Source: Anaerolineae bacterium (GTDB taxonomy: Bacteria; Chloroflexota; Anaerolineae; Anaerolineales; Anaerolineaceae). Taken from it: a DNA stretch of 5,738 nucleotides. The stretch covers positions 1-5,738 of the forward strand of contig JACRAG010000485.1 of NCBI GenBank assembly GCA_016213455.1, given 5' to 3'. The notes below the pieces were generated by a model. The model saw only the letters and a program-made list of their open reading frames with translations, was not told the DNA's origin and ran no database searches. Below are positions 1 through 5,284 of this stretch, piece after piece; position 1 is the stretch's first letter; the number at the start of each line of letters is the position of its first letter. The position numbers and the translations under genes are program-made.

Positions 1-33
1 AAACCATGGGCGCGTGCATTGTCCGCCGGGACG

Positions 34-61
34 CCGACATCTTTGCCGGGTGGGATGTCGG
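34..61. repeat. Short hairpin, alternative partner of the neighbouring REP-like unit
   Basis: CCGACATC (34-41) and GATGTCGG (54-61) form a perfect 8-bp inverted repeat around a 12-nt loop. The right arm shares bases 57-61 with the stem of the next palindrome (57-123), so the two folds are mutually exclusive. CGACATC recurs at 251-257. No function can be read from this. Confidence 0.5.
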
Positions 62-123
62 GTTTCGGGCGCACCGAGGATTCGCCAAGCCGTCGATGCG
101 CCCCGCCCGAAACCGCGACCTAC
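57..123 (-). repeat. REP-like palindromic unit ending in CTAC (GTAG on the minus strand)
   Basis: Bases 57-71 pair with 104-119: an 11-bp perfect stem (GGTTTCGGGCG 61-71 with CGCCCGAAACC 104-114), a bulged G at 115, then GTCG 57-60 with CGAC 116-119. CTAC follows at once (120-123). Read on the minus strand this is GTAG directly followed by a long hairpin, the hallmark of REP units associated with REP-associated tyrosine transposases (RAYT). The 32-nt interior (72-103) is not strongly paired. No partner unit in opposite orientation is visible beside it. REP identity is inferred from architecture only; copy number is unknown. Confidence 0.5.
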
Positions 124-211
124 GGGAGAAGCGCGCTGTTCACCCCGCATGACATCGCGAGCGAGCCCTCCGGGCGAGCGTGGCGATCCCGGCTGTGCGA
201 CCAACTGAGTC

Positions 212-258
212 GGAGGTTGTTTCGTCGCCCCCTGCGGAGGTGACTCGAAACGACATCC
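212..258. repeat. Long near-continuous hairpin
   Basis: The outer stem pairs 212-224 with 246-258 (12 of 13 positions, one G.T pair, mismatch at 215/255). After a two-base bulge (244-245) the inner stem pairs 225-232 with 236-243 (one mismatch at 230/238, one G.T pair), closing on a 3-nt loop. About 19 of 21 positions pair. No T-tract follows on either strand, so it is not an obvious intrinsic terminator. CGGAGGT occurs as a direct repeat inside it (211-217, 235-241). It is probably another dispersed palindromic repeat. Confidence 0.5.
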
Positions 259-282
259 ATCCCGCATGCCGCTGTCGGGATG
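258..282. repeat. Hairpin adjoining the 212-258 palindrome
   Basis: CATCCCG (258-264) and CGGGATG (276-282) form a perfect 7-bp stem around an 11-nt loop. Base 258 is shared with the preceding palindrome, so the two stems abut. No T-tract follows. Confidence 0.4.
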
Positions 283-292
283 CTCATTTCGG

Positions 293-404
293 GTAGGTTG
301 GGTGCAGGGCGGGTACCCCGCCCGGAACCCAACGCCAAGATGTTGGGATTCGGGCGCAGCAGTTAAAAAAGGCCGAGGTATTTCGCGCCCTCCTCCCAAC
401 CTAC
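293..404. repeat. BIME-like element: two inverted REP-like units, GTAGGTTGGG ... CCCAACCTAC
   Basis: The ends are a perfect 10-bp inverted repeat, GTAGGTTGGG (293-302) and CCCAACCTAC (395-404). Inside are two hairpins of the same design. The left one pairs GTTGGGT 297-303 with ACCCAAC 327-333, then a 3x3 internal loop, then GGGCGGG 307-313 with CCCGCCC 317-323. The right one pairs GTTGGG 342-347 with CCCAAC 395-400, then a 4x4 internal loop, then GGGCGC 352-357 with GCGCCC 385-390. Each hairpin is preceded, on its own strand, by GTAG. That is the plan of a REP plus an inverted REP (a BIME). The core word GTTGGG alternates +,-,+,- (297, 328, 342, 395), so other folds are possible. There is no open reading frame inside, so any transposase would act in trans. 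Confidence 0.7.
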
Positions 405-435
405 AAGAGAAGCACGCACCTCATAGCATGTCTGG

Positions 436-516
436 GTAGGGTGCGTTGCCTCAACGCACCATCTTTTCATCGTGAGCAAGATGGTGCGTTGGCCCAATAC
501 GGCCAACACACCCTAC
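436..516. repeat. BIME-like element: GTAGGGTGCGTTG ... CAACACACCCTAC
   Basis: The outer ends form a 13-bp inverted repeat with one mismatch (436-448 with 504-516). The core word GGTGCGTTG occurs four times in alternating orientation: 440-448, 452-460 (inverted), 483-491, and 504-512 (inverted, one change). Possible stems are 440-448 with 452-460 (9 bp, 3-nt loop), 452-465 with 478-491 (14 bp, perfect, 12-nt loop), and 483-494 with 501-512 (11 of 12 bp, 6-nt loop). On each outer strand GTAG directly precedes a hairpin, as in REP units. In a leftward pncB transcript it would be a strong 3'-UTR structure, but there is no following U-tract, so intrinsic termination is not supported. Confidence 0.72.
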
Positions 517-545
517 GCAGAAAAGGTCCGGAGAGTCACCCTCGC

Positions 546-555
546 CCCAACCTAC
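546..555 (-). repeat. Orphan REP-like end overlapping the pncB stop codon
   Basis: CCCAACCTAC here is an exact third copy of the terminal repeat at 395-404 and the inverse of 293-302. On the minus strand it reads GTAGGTTGGG, and its TAG (554-552) is the in-frame stop of pncB. I find no short-range partner arm of its own, so it may be the remnant of a REP-like unit or may pair at long range with 293-302. Confidence 0.5.
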
Positions 556-1895
556 CAGACGCGCTCCAGGTCGGGGTTGTCCAGCGGACGACGCCCCACC
601 TTGGCCATGTCCACCCATTCTTCCCCAACCTTGATGCGCACCACATCGGCGGTGTAATCGGTGACGGTGGAACCGTGATTGTCGAACAGAGCCGAACCGA
701 CCGCATAGATGTCCACCGGCACGCGCAGCTTTTCAAAGCGGCGGATTTTCTCGGGGCCAAAGCCGCCCGAGACGACGATGCGCACGCTGCGGCAGTATTC
801 CTGCGCGCGCTCGCGCCATTCCACCGGCAGGTTCCAGCTTTCCCAGGCGCCATCCAACGCCTGGCGCACGGTAAAGACCAGGCGCGGGTTCACCCCCAGG
901 TCCAGGCTGGCTTCGCCCAGCGGCGGCACCGAAGCATCCCGCAGGCTGCCCGAAGTGTCCAGGCGCACGCCGTAGAGCAGGTAGCGGGCGGCTTCGTCGG
1001 AATGTCCGGCATCCATCAGCTTGCGGTAGCGTTCGAACATGCTGCGGCACACCATCAGCGAGTCGCCCACGCAGTCGTTGTTGAAGTCCACCAGCGCGAT
1101 GCGCGGGATGCTGAGCGGAAGGGTTTCGGCGAAGGCCAGCATGGCCTCAGCCGTGTCGCCCAGGAAGGCGGCGATGGCGGCATGCGCCACAGTTCCGCCG
1201 CCGGCGCCGCCCCACCAGTCGCCCTGTGCGTCGGTGGAGACGAACGGCCCCAGCGTGGAGGCGTAATCCATGTTGATGCGCTGGACGGCGATGTTGTAGG
1301 CATAGCCGTCGGCAGCCTGGACTTCGTGAACATCGAAGCGCGCGGGGAAGAACAGCACCGGCTTGCCGCGCGCGGCGCTGAGGGTTTCATATACATTGGT
1401 CGCCACCCGGCTGGCGCGGGTGAGGATGCCCAGGGTGGCGGTTTCGAGGATGGCAAAGTCGCGGTAGCGCCCGCGGACGCGCATCACCGGACGAACGTGC
1501 AGCGGTTCGCCGTCGCTGCTGACCACCGTGCCGTCGTGCACGGCCCACACACTCAGGCTGTCGGCGGTGTTGACAAAGCGCTCGCCCTCAAAATAGCCGC
1601 TGCAGTGGCGCAGCATGGTCAGCGATTTGTCCACGCCCACCACCAGGGTGTTGCCCGGCCGGCGGGTGAACCACTGCATCTCCACTTCCAGGTCGCCGAC
1701 CGGAAGCCCCTGCGCCTGCAGGTGAGCGGGCAGGTTGTGATGTTCGCCGCGGTAGGTGTAGCCCCGGCGGGAGAGTTCCGTCAGCATGTACGCGATGTTG
1801 GTGAAGTATTTGTCACTATACCATCCGCGGCGCATGCGCTCTATATCCAGTTTAAAGGTCGAGTTGTCGAGCCGCTGGCCGTCAAAGATACTCAT
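552..1895 (-). CDS. pncB: Nicotinate phosphoribosyltransferase
   Basis: This 447-residue cytosolic enzyme couples nicotinate to PRPP to give nicotinate mononucleotide, the entry step of the Preiss-Handler NAD salvage route; the family usually uses ATP through a phosphohistidine. Family landmarks, in order: a substrate-loop-like GWYSDKYF (24-31), ETATLGILT (151-159), GGGTVAH (232-238) with H238 in the place of the phosphorylated His, VDFNND (269-274), GVRLDTSGSLR (309-319, PRPP side), SGGFGPEKI (376-384) and YAVGSALF (397-404). No signal peptide or membrane segment is seen. I start at the ATG at 1895 because AGGAG lies 6 nt upstream; an in-frame ATG 8 codons earlier lacks this spacing. The gene is monocistronic in the window, divergent from the kinase operon and complete. 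Its TAG stop lies in a REP-like terminal repeat. The related nicotinamide or quinolinate enzymes are less likely. The antisense strand is also widely open, which is a composition effect. Confidence 0.88.
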   Translation of the reverse strand: MSIFDGQRLDNSTFKLDIERMRRGWYSDKYFTNIAYMLTELSRRGYTYRGEHHNLPAHLQAQGLPVGDLEVEMQWFTRRPGNTLVVGVDKSLTMLRHCSGYFEGERFVNTADSLSVWAVHDGTVVSSDGEPLHVRPVMRVRGRYRDFAILETATLGILTRASRVATNVYETLSAARGKPVLFFPARFDVHEVQAADGYAYNIAVQRINMDYASTLGPFVSTDAQGDWWGGAGGGTVAHAAIAAFLGDTAEAMLAFAETLPLSIPRIALVDFNNDCVGDSLMVCRSMFERYRKLMDAGHSDEAARYLLYGVRLDTSGSLRDASVPPLGEASLDLGVNPRLVFTVRQALDGAWESWNLPVEWRERAQEYCRSVRIVVSGGFGPEKIRRFEKLRVPVDIYAVGSALFDNHGSTVTDYTADVVRIKVGEEWVDMAKVGRRPLDNPDLERVW

Positions 1896-1901
1896 CGGAT
1901 G

Positions 1902-1906
1902 CTCCT
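1902..1906 (-). promoter_or_regulatory. Shine-Dalgarno site of pncB
   Basis: AGGAG on the minus strand with a 6-nt spacer to the ATG at 1895. It decides between this start and the in-frame ATG 24 nt upstream, which would place the site inside the coding region. Confidence 0.8.
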
Positions 1907-1923
1907 GTAAACGCAGCAAGTTT

Positions 1924-1938
1924 GTGTAAATTTGACAC
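1924..1938. promoter_or_regulatory. Candidate operator palindrome at the pncB transcription start
   Basis: GTGTAAATTTGACAC is an imperfect palindrome: the GTGT/ACAC arms are perfect, with an inner AA/TT pair and one mismatched pair. It starts two bases downstream of the -10 box and covers the predicted start (about 1933), where a bound repressor would block transcription. NAD-salvage genes are often repressed by NiaR or NrtR family regulators, but I do not recognise this as either consensus. Confidence 0.45.
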
Positions 1939-1939
1939 T

Positions 1940-1968
1940 ATTATAGAGGGTTGCGGGCAAAAAGGCAA
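1940..1968 (-). promoter_or_regulatory. Sigma-70-type promoter of pncB
   Basis: On the minus strand the -35 box TTGCCT (1968-1963) is followed by a 17-bp spacer and a perfect -10 box TATAAT (1945-1940). Transcription would begin near 1933, giving a leader of about 38 nt with the Shine-Dalgarno site. The spacer contains a small palindrome TTGC-GG-GCAA (plus strand, 1951-1960). Confidence 0.7.
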
Positions 1969-2031
1969 GAGGTTTCAGTAAGGTATCTTGCGGCGCGCCC
2001 AACTTTGTCAATTATCCGTAAAGTTCTTTTA

Positions 2032-2060
2032 TAGACACGCCCGCTTTTTGGTACTATAGT
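2032..2060 (+). promoter_or_regulatory. Likely promoter of the histidine kinase operon
   Basis: The -35 box TAGACA (2032-2037) and -10 box TATAGT (2055-2060) each match 5 of 6 consensus bases and are separated by 17 bp, predicting a start near 2067. The -10 lies in the perfect palindrome ACTATAGT (2053-2060). A perfect TATAAT at 2064-2069 is a second possible -10 but has no good -35 at normal spacing. Upstream, AACTTT (2001-2006) and AAAGTT (2020-2025) form a weak inverted repeat that might bind a regulator. Confidence 0.5.
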
Positions 2061-2098
2061 CTTTATAATCAAACCCTTTGTGCATGGGGCATGGTTCA

Positions 2099-4828
2099 AT
2101 GCCAAAAGGCAGAGCGGGTTCTTCCAATCGAGCAGATGACAACCGCCTTCCCTGGGATTTATTGGGAGAGCTTCTATTCGATTCACCTGCCCACCTGGCA
2201 GCCCTGTTTAACGCCGCCGACCGCATGCTGCGCCACAGCCGCGGCCTGGCGGAATGGTCGGTTTTCCCGCAGCCGGATGCTTCCGGAATTGCGCTGGAGG
2301 CGCTTTTCCCAGCGGAGCAGGCAGCCGAATTTGCCCTCCGGCTGGATGAGGCGCGCAAAACCGGTCATCCCCAACGGGTGAAGACAGGCTGGCTGCCGGG
2401 CCTGCGCGCCAATCTCCATTTCGAATGGTCCATGCGGAGCGTACCGGGGGCGAACGGCTGGGTGCTGGCGACCGCCGAGCGCACGCTGCAGGAGGTTCCA
2501 CCGGTCGGTCCCTCGGCCATTTCCCTGAGTCAAGACCTGTTGATTCAGGTGATGCAGACCACCCCCAACCTGTTGTATGTGGTTGACCTGGCGGAGCGGC
2601 GCACCCTTTTCATCAACCGCAATCCGGTTGAAATGCTGGGCTATCCGCCCGGCAAGTATGACGGCGATTTTTTTGCCTTTTTTGAGCGCAACCTGCATCC
2701 CGACGACCAGCGCCCGGCTTTGGAACATCGCCGCAAGCTGGCGGATATGGCGGACGGCAGCGTGCACGAACTCGAATTTCGCGTGCTGGACGGCGCCGGC
2801 AACTGGCGCTGGGTTCTCAGCCGCGATACGCCTTTCAAGCGCGGGCCGGATGGGCGGGTGACCCAGGTGCTGGGGATTGCCCAGGATATCAGCCAGCGCC
2901 GCGCCGCCGAAGATTTTCAAGTGCGCCTGACCGAAATCATTGAAAGCACCCCGGACGTGGTGGCTACTTTCCGCGCAGACCTCAAGCTGACCTATCTCAA
3001 CTGGGCCGGGCGCGATCTTTTGGGGCTGCACACCGACCACCCGGCACGCTATGACCTGCAGCATTTTGGCCCGGCTTGGGCGATCGAACTGATTCAACGC
3101 GAGGCCATTCCTGCCGCGCTGCGCATTGGCTTTTGGACCGGTGAAGCCGCCCTGCTGGCAGCCGATGGCAGCGAAGTGCCGGTGTCGCTGGTGGTGCTGG
3201 CGCATCCCTCCTCTTCAGCCGAAGTGGAATACCTGTCGCTGGTGGCGCGCGACATCCGAGAGATGCGCCGCATGCAGCGCGAGTTGAGCCGCTCGCGCGA
3301 TGAATTGGAGCGGCGCGTCTATGAGCGTACCGAGGAACTGCGCCGGTCCGAAGCCCTCTACCGTTCGCTGGCGGAAGCCGCGCCTGATCTGGTTGTGGTG
3401 ATCGCCCGTGACGGGAATGTGGAATATGCCAACCAGGTTGCGCTGCGTGCTTTTGGCGTCTCGCTTGATCAGATGATCGGTCGCAACATGTCGCAGATTT
3501 TTCCGCCCGAAATTACTGCATCGCAGCAGGCAGGGGTGGACGAGGTGTTTGCCACCGGACAATCACAGTTATTTGAAATTCATTCGCCCCGTCCGGACGG
3601 TGATAGCTGGCATGATACCATTCTCGTGCCGATCCATGACGAGGACGGCGCTATCACCGGCGTGCTTGTGGTGGCACGTGATGTGACCCAGCGGAAAATG
3701 ATGGAAGACGAACTGCATAAATCGCGCCAGCTGCTGCAGCTCGTGCTGGATAACATCCCGCAGCGCGTGTTCTGGAAAGATCTTTCGCGTAAATTCCTGG
3801 GCGCCAACCAGCCCTTTCTCACGGATATGGGACTCGCCAGCCTGCAGGATTTGGTCGGCAGGACGGATGCCGAACTGCTTTCTAAAGAATTCGCCGACTG
3901 GTATGACGCCAGCGACCGCCAGGTGCTGGAAAGCGGGCAGCCGATTTTGGGGTTTGAGGAACCCCAGGCGCGCCTGGACGGCGGCACCAACTGGCTGCGT
4001 TCCAGCAAGATGCCGCTGCGCGACCTGGAAGGGCGCATCTTTGGCGTACTGGGCACTTACGAGGATATCACTGAGATTCGCGCTGCGCGCGATCAGCTGG
4101 CGGAGAAAAATCTGGAATTGGTGCGCTCCAATGCCGAGCTGGCGCAGTTTGCGTATATCGCCTCGCATGATTTGCAGGAGCCGCTGCGCATGGTTTCCAG
4201 TTACGCGCAGCTGCTGCAGCGCCGCTACCAGGGGACGCTGGACGAACGCGGTGAAAAATATCTCGGCTATATCGTGGATGGGGCGGGGCGCATGGGGCAG
4301 TTGATTCTGGACCTGCTCACTTATTCGCGGGTGGGCACGCGCGGGTTGAACCTGCATCCGGTGGATACCCGCCAGGCGGTTGCGCGCGCGCTCTTCAACC
4401 TGCAGGTGGCGATCAAAGAAGCCGGGGCGCAGGTGCGTGTGGGTGAACTTCCCACCATCCATGGCGATGAAACCCAGCTCATGCAGCTCTTCCAGAACCT
4501 GATCGGCAATGCGATCAAGTTCCGCCGCGCGGAAGCGCCGCTGGTGGAGATTTCGGCGCAGCGGGATGGAGAACTGTGGCGCTTTGCCGTGCGCGACAAC
4601 GGCATTGGCATTGACGAACAGTACTTCGACCGTATTTTTGAGGTTTTTTCGCGTCTGCATGGGCGCGAAGACTATGCCGGTACGGGGATCGGTTTGGCGG
4701 TATGCAAGAAAATTGTCGTGCGGCATGGTGGAAAAATATGGGTAGAATCAAAGCAGGGGGAGGGATCAATGTTCTTTTTTACTTTGCCGGCGCTGGCGGA
4801 GGCTGCAAATGGGGATGAACGAGCATAA
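2099..4828 (+). CDS. Soluble multi-PAS sensor histidine kinase
   Basis: This protein of 909 residues (from the ATG at 2099) has no signal peptide or membrane segment, so it is probably a cytoplasmic sensor. Domains in order: an N-terminal region (27-128) that could be a degenerate PAS; PAS 143-268 with a PAC-like end (GNWRWVLSRD); PAS 275-389; a charged coiled coil 389-418; PAS 418-533; PAS 540-661; a short helical linker; HisKA 680-745 with SHDLQEP, phospho-acceptor H690; and HATPase_c about 790-897 with N box (N800, N804), G1 DNGIG (833-837), F box FEVF (847-850) and G2 GTGIGL (861-866). All catalytic boxes are present. The dimerisation domain resembles phytochrome-type kinases that pair with Rcp1 regulators, but there are no GAF/PHY domains. 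In-frame alternatives are TTG 2078 and ATG 2084; none has a good Shine-Dalgarno, and 2099 has only GGGG 9 nt upstream. The 3' end overlaps the next gene by 20 nt. The ligand is unknown. Confidence 0.88.
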   Translation: MPKGRAGSSNRADDNRLPWDLLGELLFDSPAHLAALFNAADRMLRHSRGLAEWSVFPQPDASGIALEALFPAEQAAEFALRLDEARKTGHPQRVKTGWLPGLRANLHFEWSMRSVPGANGWVLATAERTLQEVPPVGPSAISLSQDLLIQVMQTTPNLLYVVDLAERRTLFINRNPVEMLGYPPGKYDGDFFAFFERNLHPDDQRPALEHRRKLADMADGSVHELEFRVLDGAGNWRWVLSRDTPFKRGPDGRVTQVLGIAQDISQRRAAEDFQVRLTEIIESTPDVVATFRADLKLTYLNWAGRDLLGLHTDHPARYDLQHFGPAWAIELIQREAIPAALRIGFWTGEAALLAADGSEVPVSLVVLAHPSSSAEVEYLSLVARDIREMRRMQRELSRSRDELERRVYERTEELRRSEALYRSLAEAAPDLVVVIARDGNVEYANQVALRAFGVSLDQMIGRNMSQIFPPEITASQQAGVDEVFATGQSQLFEIHSPRPDGDSWHDTILVPIHDEDGAITGVLVVARDVTQRKMMEDELHKSRQLLQLVLDNIPQRVFWKDLSRKFLGANQPFLTDMGLASLQDLVGRTDAELLSKEFADWYDASDRQVLESGQPILGFEEPQARLDGGTNWLRSSKMPLRDLEGRIFGVLGTYEDITEIRAARDQLAEKNLELVRSNAELAQFAYIASHDLQEPLRMVSSYAQLLQRRYQGTLDERGEKYLGYIVDGAGRMGQLILDLLTYSRVGTRGLNLHPVDTRQAVARALFNLQVAIKEAGAQVRVGELPTIHGDETQLMQLFQNLIGNAIKFRRAEAPLVEISAQRDGELWRFAVRDNGIGIDEQYFDRIFEVFSRLHGREDYAGTGIGLAVCKKIVVRHGGKIWVESKQGEGSMFFFTLPALAEAANGDERA
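4798..4802 (+). promoter_or_regulatory. Shine-Dalgarno site of the Rcp1-like regulator, inside the kinase gene
   Basis: GGAGG with a 6-nt spacer to the ATG at 4809. It favours that start over the ATG at 4815 (12-nt spacer). Because it lies within the kinase reading frame, translation of the two genes is probably coupled. Confidence 0.7.
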
Positions 4829-5261
4829 TCCAGTGAATATTCTGATGGTCGATGACAACCTGGCGGACATCGAACTGATGCGCGACGCTTTGGGCGAAGA
4901 AGTGGAACTGTCCAGCTTTGCCGCCGCGCGCAACGGCGATGAGGCCTTGCGCTACCTGCGCCAGGAGGGGGCTTACCATGATGCGAAACGTCCCGATCTG
5001 ATCCTGCTGGATATCAACATGCCCGGGAAAACGGGTTTTGATGTGCTGCGTGAGATCCGCCAGGACCATTCCCTGGCTTGCATCCCGGTGATCATTCTTT
5101 CCGGCTCCTCCGACGACCATGATGTGGACCTGTCTTACCGCCTGACTGCCAACGCTTACCTGACCAAACCGGTTGGCCTGGAGGCGCTCACCCGCATGAT
5201 TCATGCGCTGGAGCGTTTCTGGCTGGAATCGGCCCGTTTGCCAACCGCCAAGTGTTTATAA
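4809..5261 (+). CDS. Rcp1-like single-domain response regulator
   Basis: This 150-residue protein is essentially one CheY-like receiver with no DNA-binding or enzymatic output domain. It has the acidic pair D15-D16, the phospho-acceptor D68 in LILLDINMPG, S98 at the switch Thr/Ser position, aromatic Y117 and the conserved K120-P121. The words NGDEALRYLR (42-51) and the long alpha-4 region before ANAYLTKP are typical of the Rcp1 family, the cognate regulators of phytochrome-type kinases. It overlaps the kinase gene by 20 nt, and its Shine-Dalgarno site lies inside that gene, so it is almost certainly the kinase's partner, phosphorylated from H690. Output would be through protein-protein contact or onward phosphotransfer. 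The C-terminal tail after about 140 is short and undistinguished. Confidence 0.88.
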   Translation: MGMNEHNPVNILMVDDNLADIELMRDALGEEVELSSFAAARNGDEALRYLRQEGAYHDAKRPDLILLDINMPGKTGFDVLREIRQDHSLACIPVIILSGSSDDHDVDLSYRLTANAYLTKPVGLEALTRMIHALERFWLESARLPTAKCL

Positions 5262-5284
5262 CAACATTAATGATGGGATGACGT

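Larger units (their letters stand above)
1..551. other. Gene-free region rich in palindromic repeats
   Basis: I see no credible gene here. Two plus-strand frames are open from the left edge (to about 208 and 243), but their translations are Arg/Pro/Ser-rich, run straight through the palindromes and resemble no family. The stretch is instead a mosaic of inverted repeats, listed separately at 34-61, 57-123, 212-258, 258-282, 293-404, 436-516 and 546-555. Between them, 124-211 holds only a weak hairpin (ATCGC 154-158 with GCGAT 183-187, and GCCC 165-168 with GGGC 172-175). The region lies 3' of pncB; the gene left of it is outside the window. Confidence 0.7.

Noticed and set aside
1..243. Plus-strand frame open from the left edge, a possible C-terminus of an upstream gene
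   Set aside because: The sequence is Arg/Pro/Ser-rich, crosses several perfect palindromes and resembles no protein; a second frame is equally open over the same bases.
120..338. Minus-strand 72-codon frame
   Set aside because: It spans the hairpins at 212-258 and 297-333, and lacks a ribosome binding site and family resemblance.
362..395. Intrinsic terminator for leftward (pncB) transcription, with six U residues from 370 to 365
   Set aside because: The U-tract is there, but the only adjacent stem is about 4 bp (GAGG/CCTC); the bases are better explained as the loop of the REP-like hairpin.
436..516. CRISPR-like array, suggested by four copies of a short word
   Set aside because: Copies alternate in orientation, are nine bases long and are unevenly spaced with no uniform spacers; this is palindromic repeat architecture.
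293..516. Insertion sequence with terminal inverted repeats
   Set aside because: There is no transposase frame between the ends and no target-site duplication visible beside either element.
522..542. Terminator-like stem followed by TTTT just beyond the pncB stop (minus strand)
   Set aside because: Only the outer three bases pair convincingly and the T-run is four bases; too weak to call.
441..1910. A 489-codon plus-strand open frame antisense to pncB
   Set aside because: Its translation has no family resemblance and is His/Ala/Val-rich as expected from the reverse of a GC-rich coding strand; the minus strand carries clear enzyme motifs, a promoter and a ribosome binding site.
2183..4726. 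Long minus-strand open frames (2183-3205 and 3569-4726) opposite the kinase gene
   Set aside because: They are antisense shadows of a well-supported PAS/HisKA/HATPase reading frame, with no recognisable domains.
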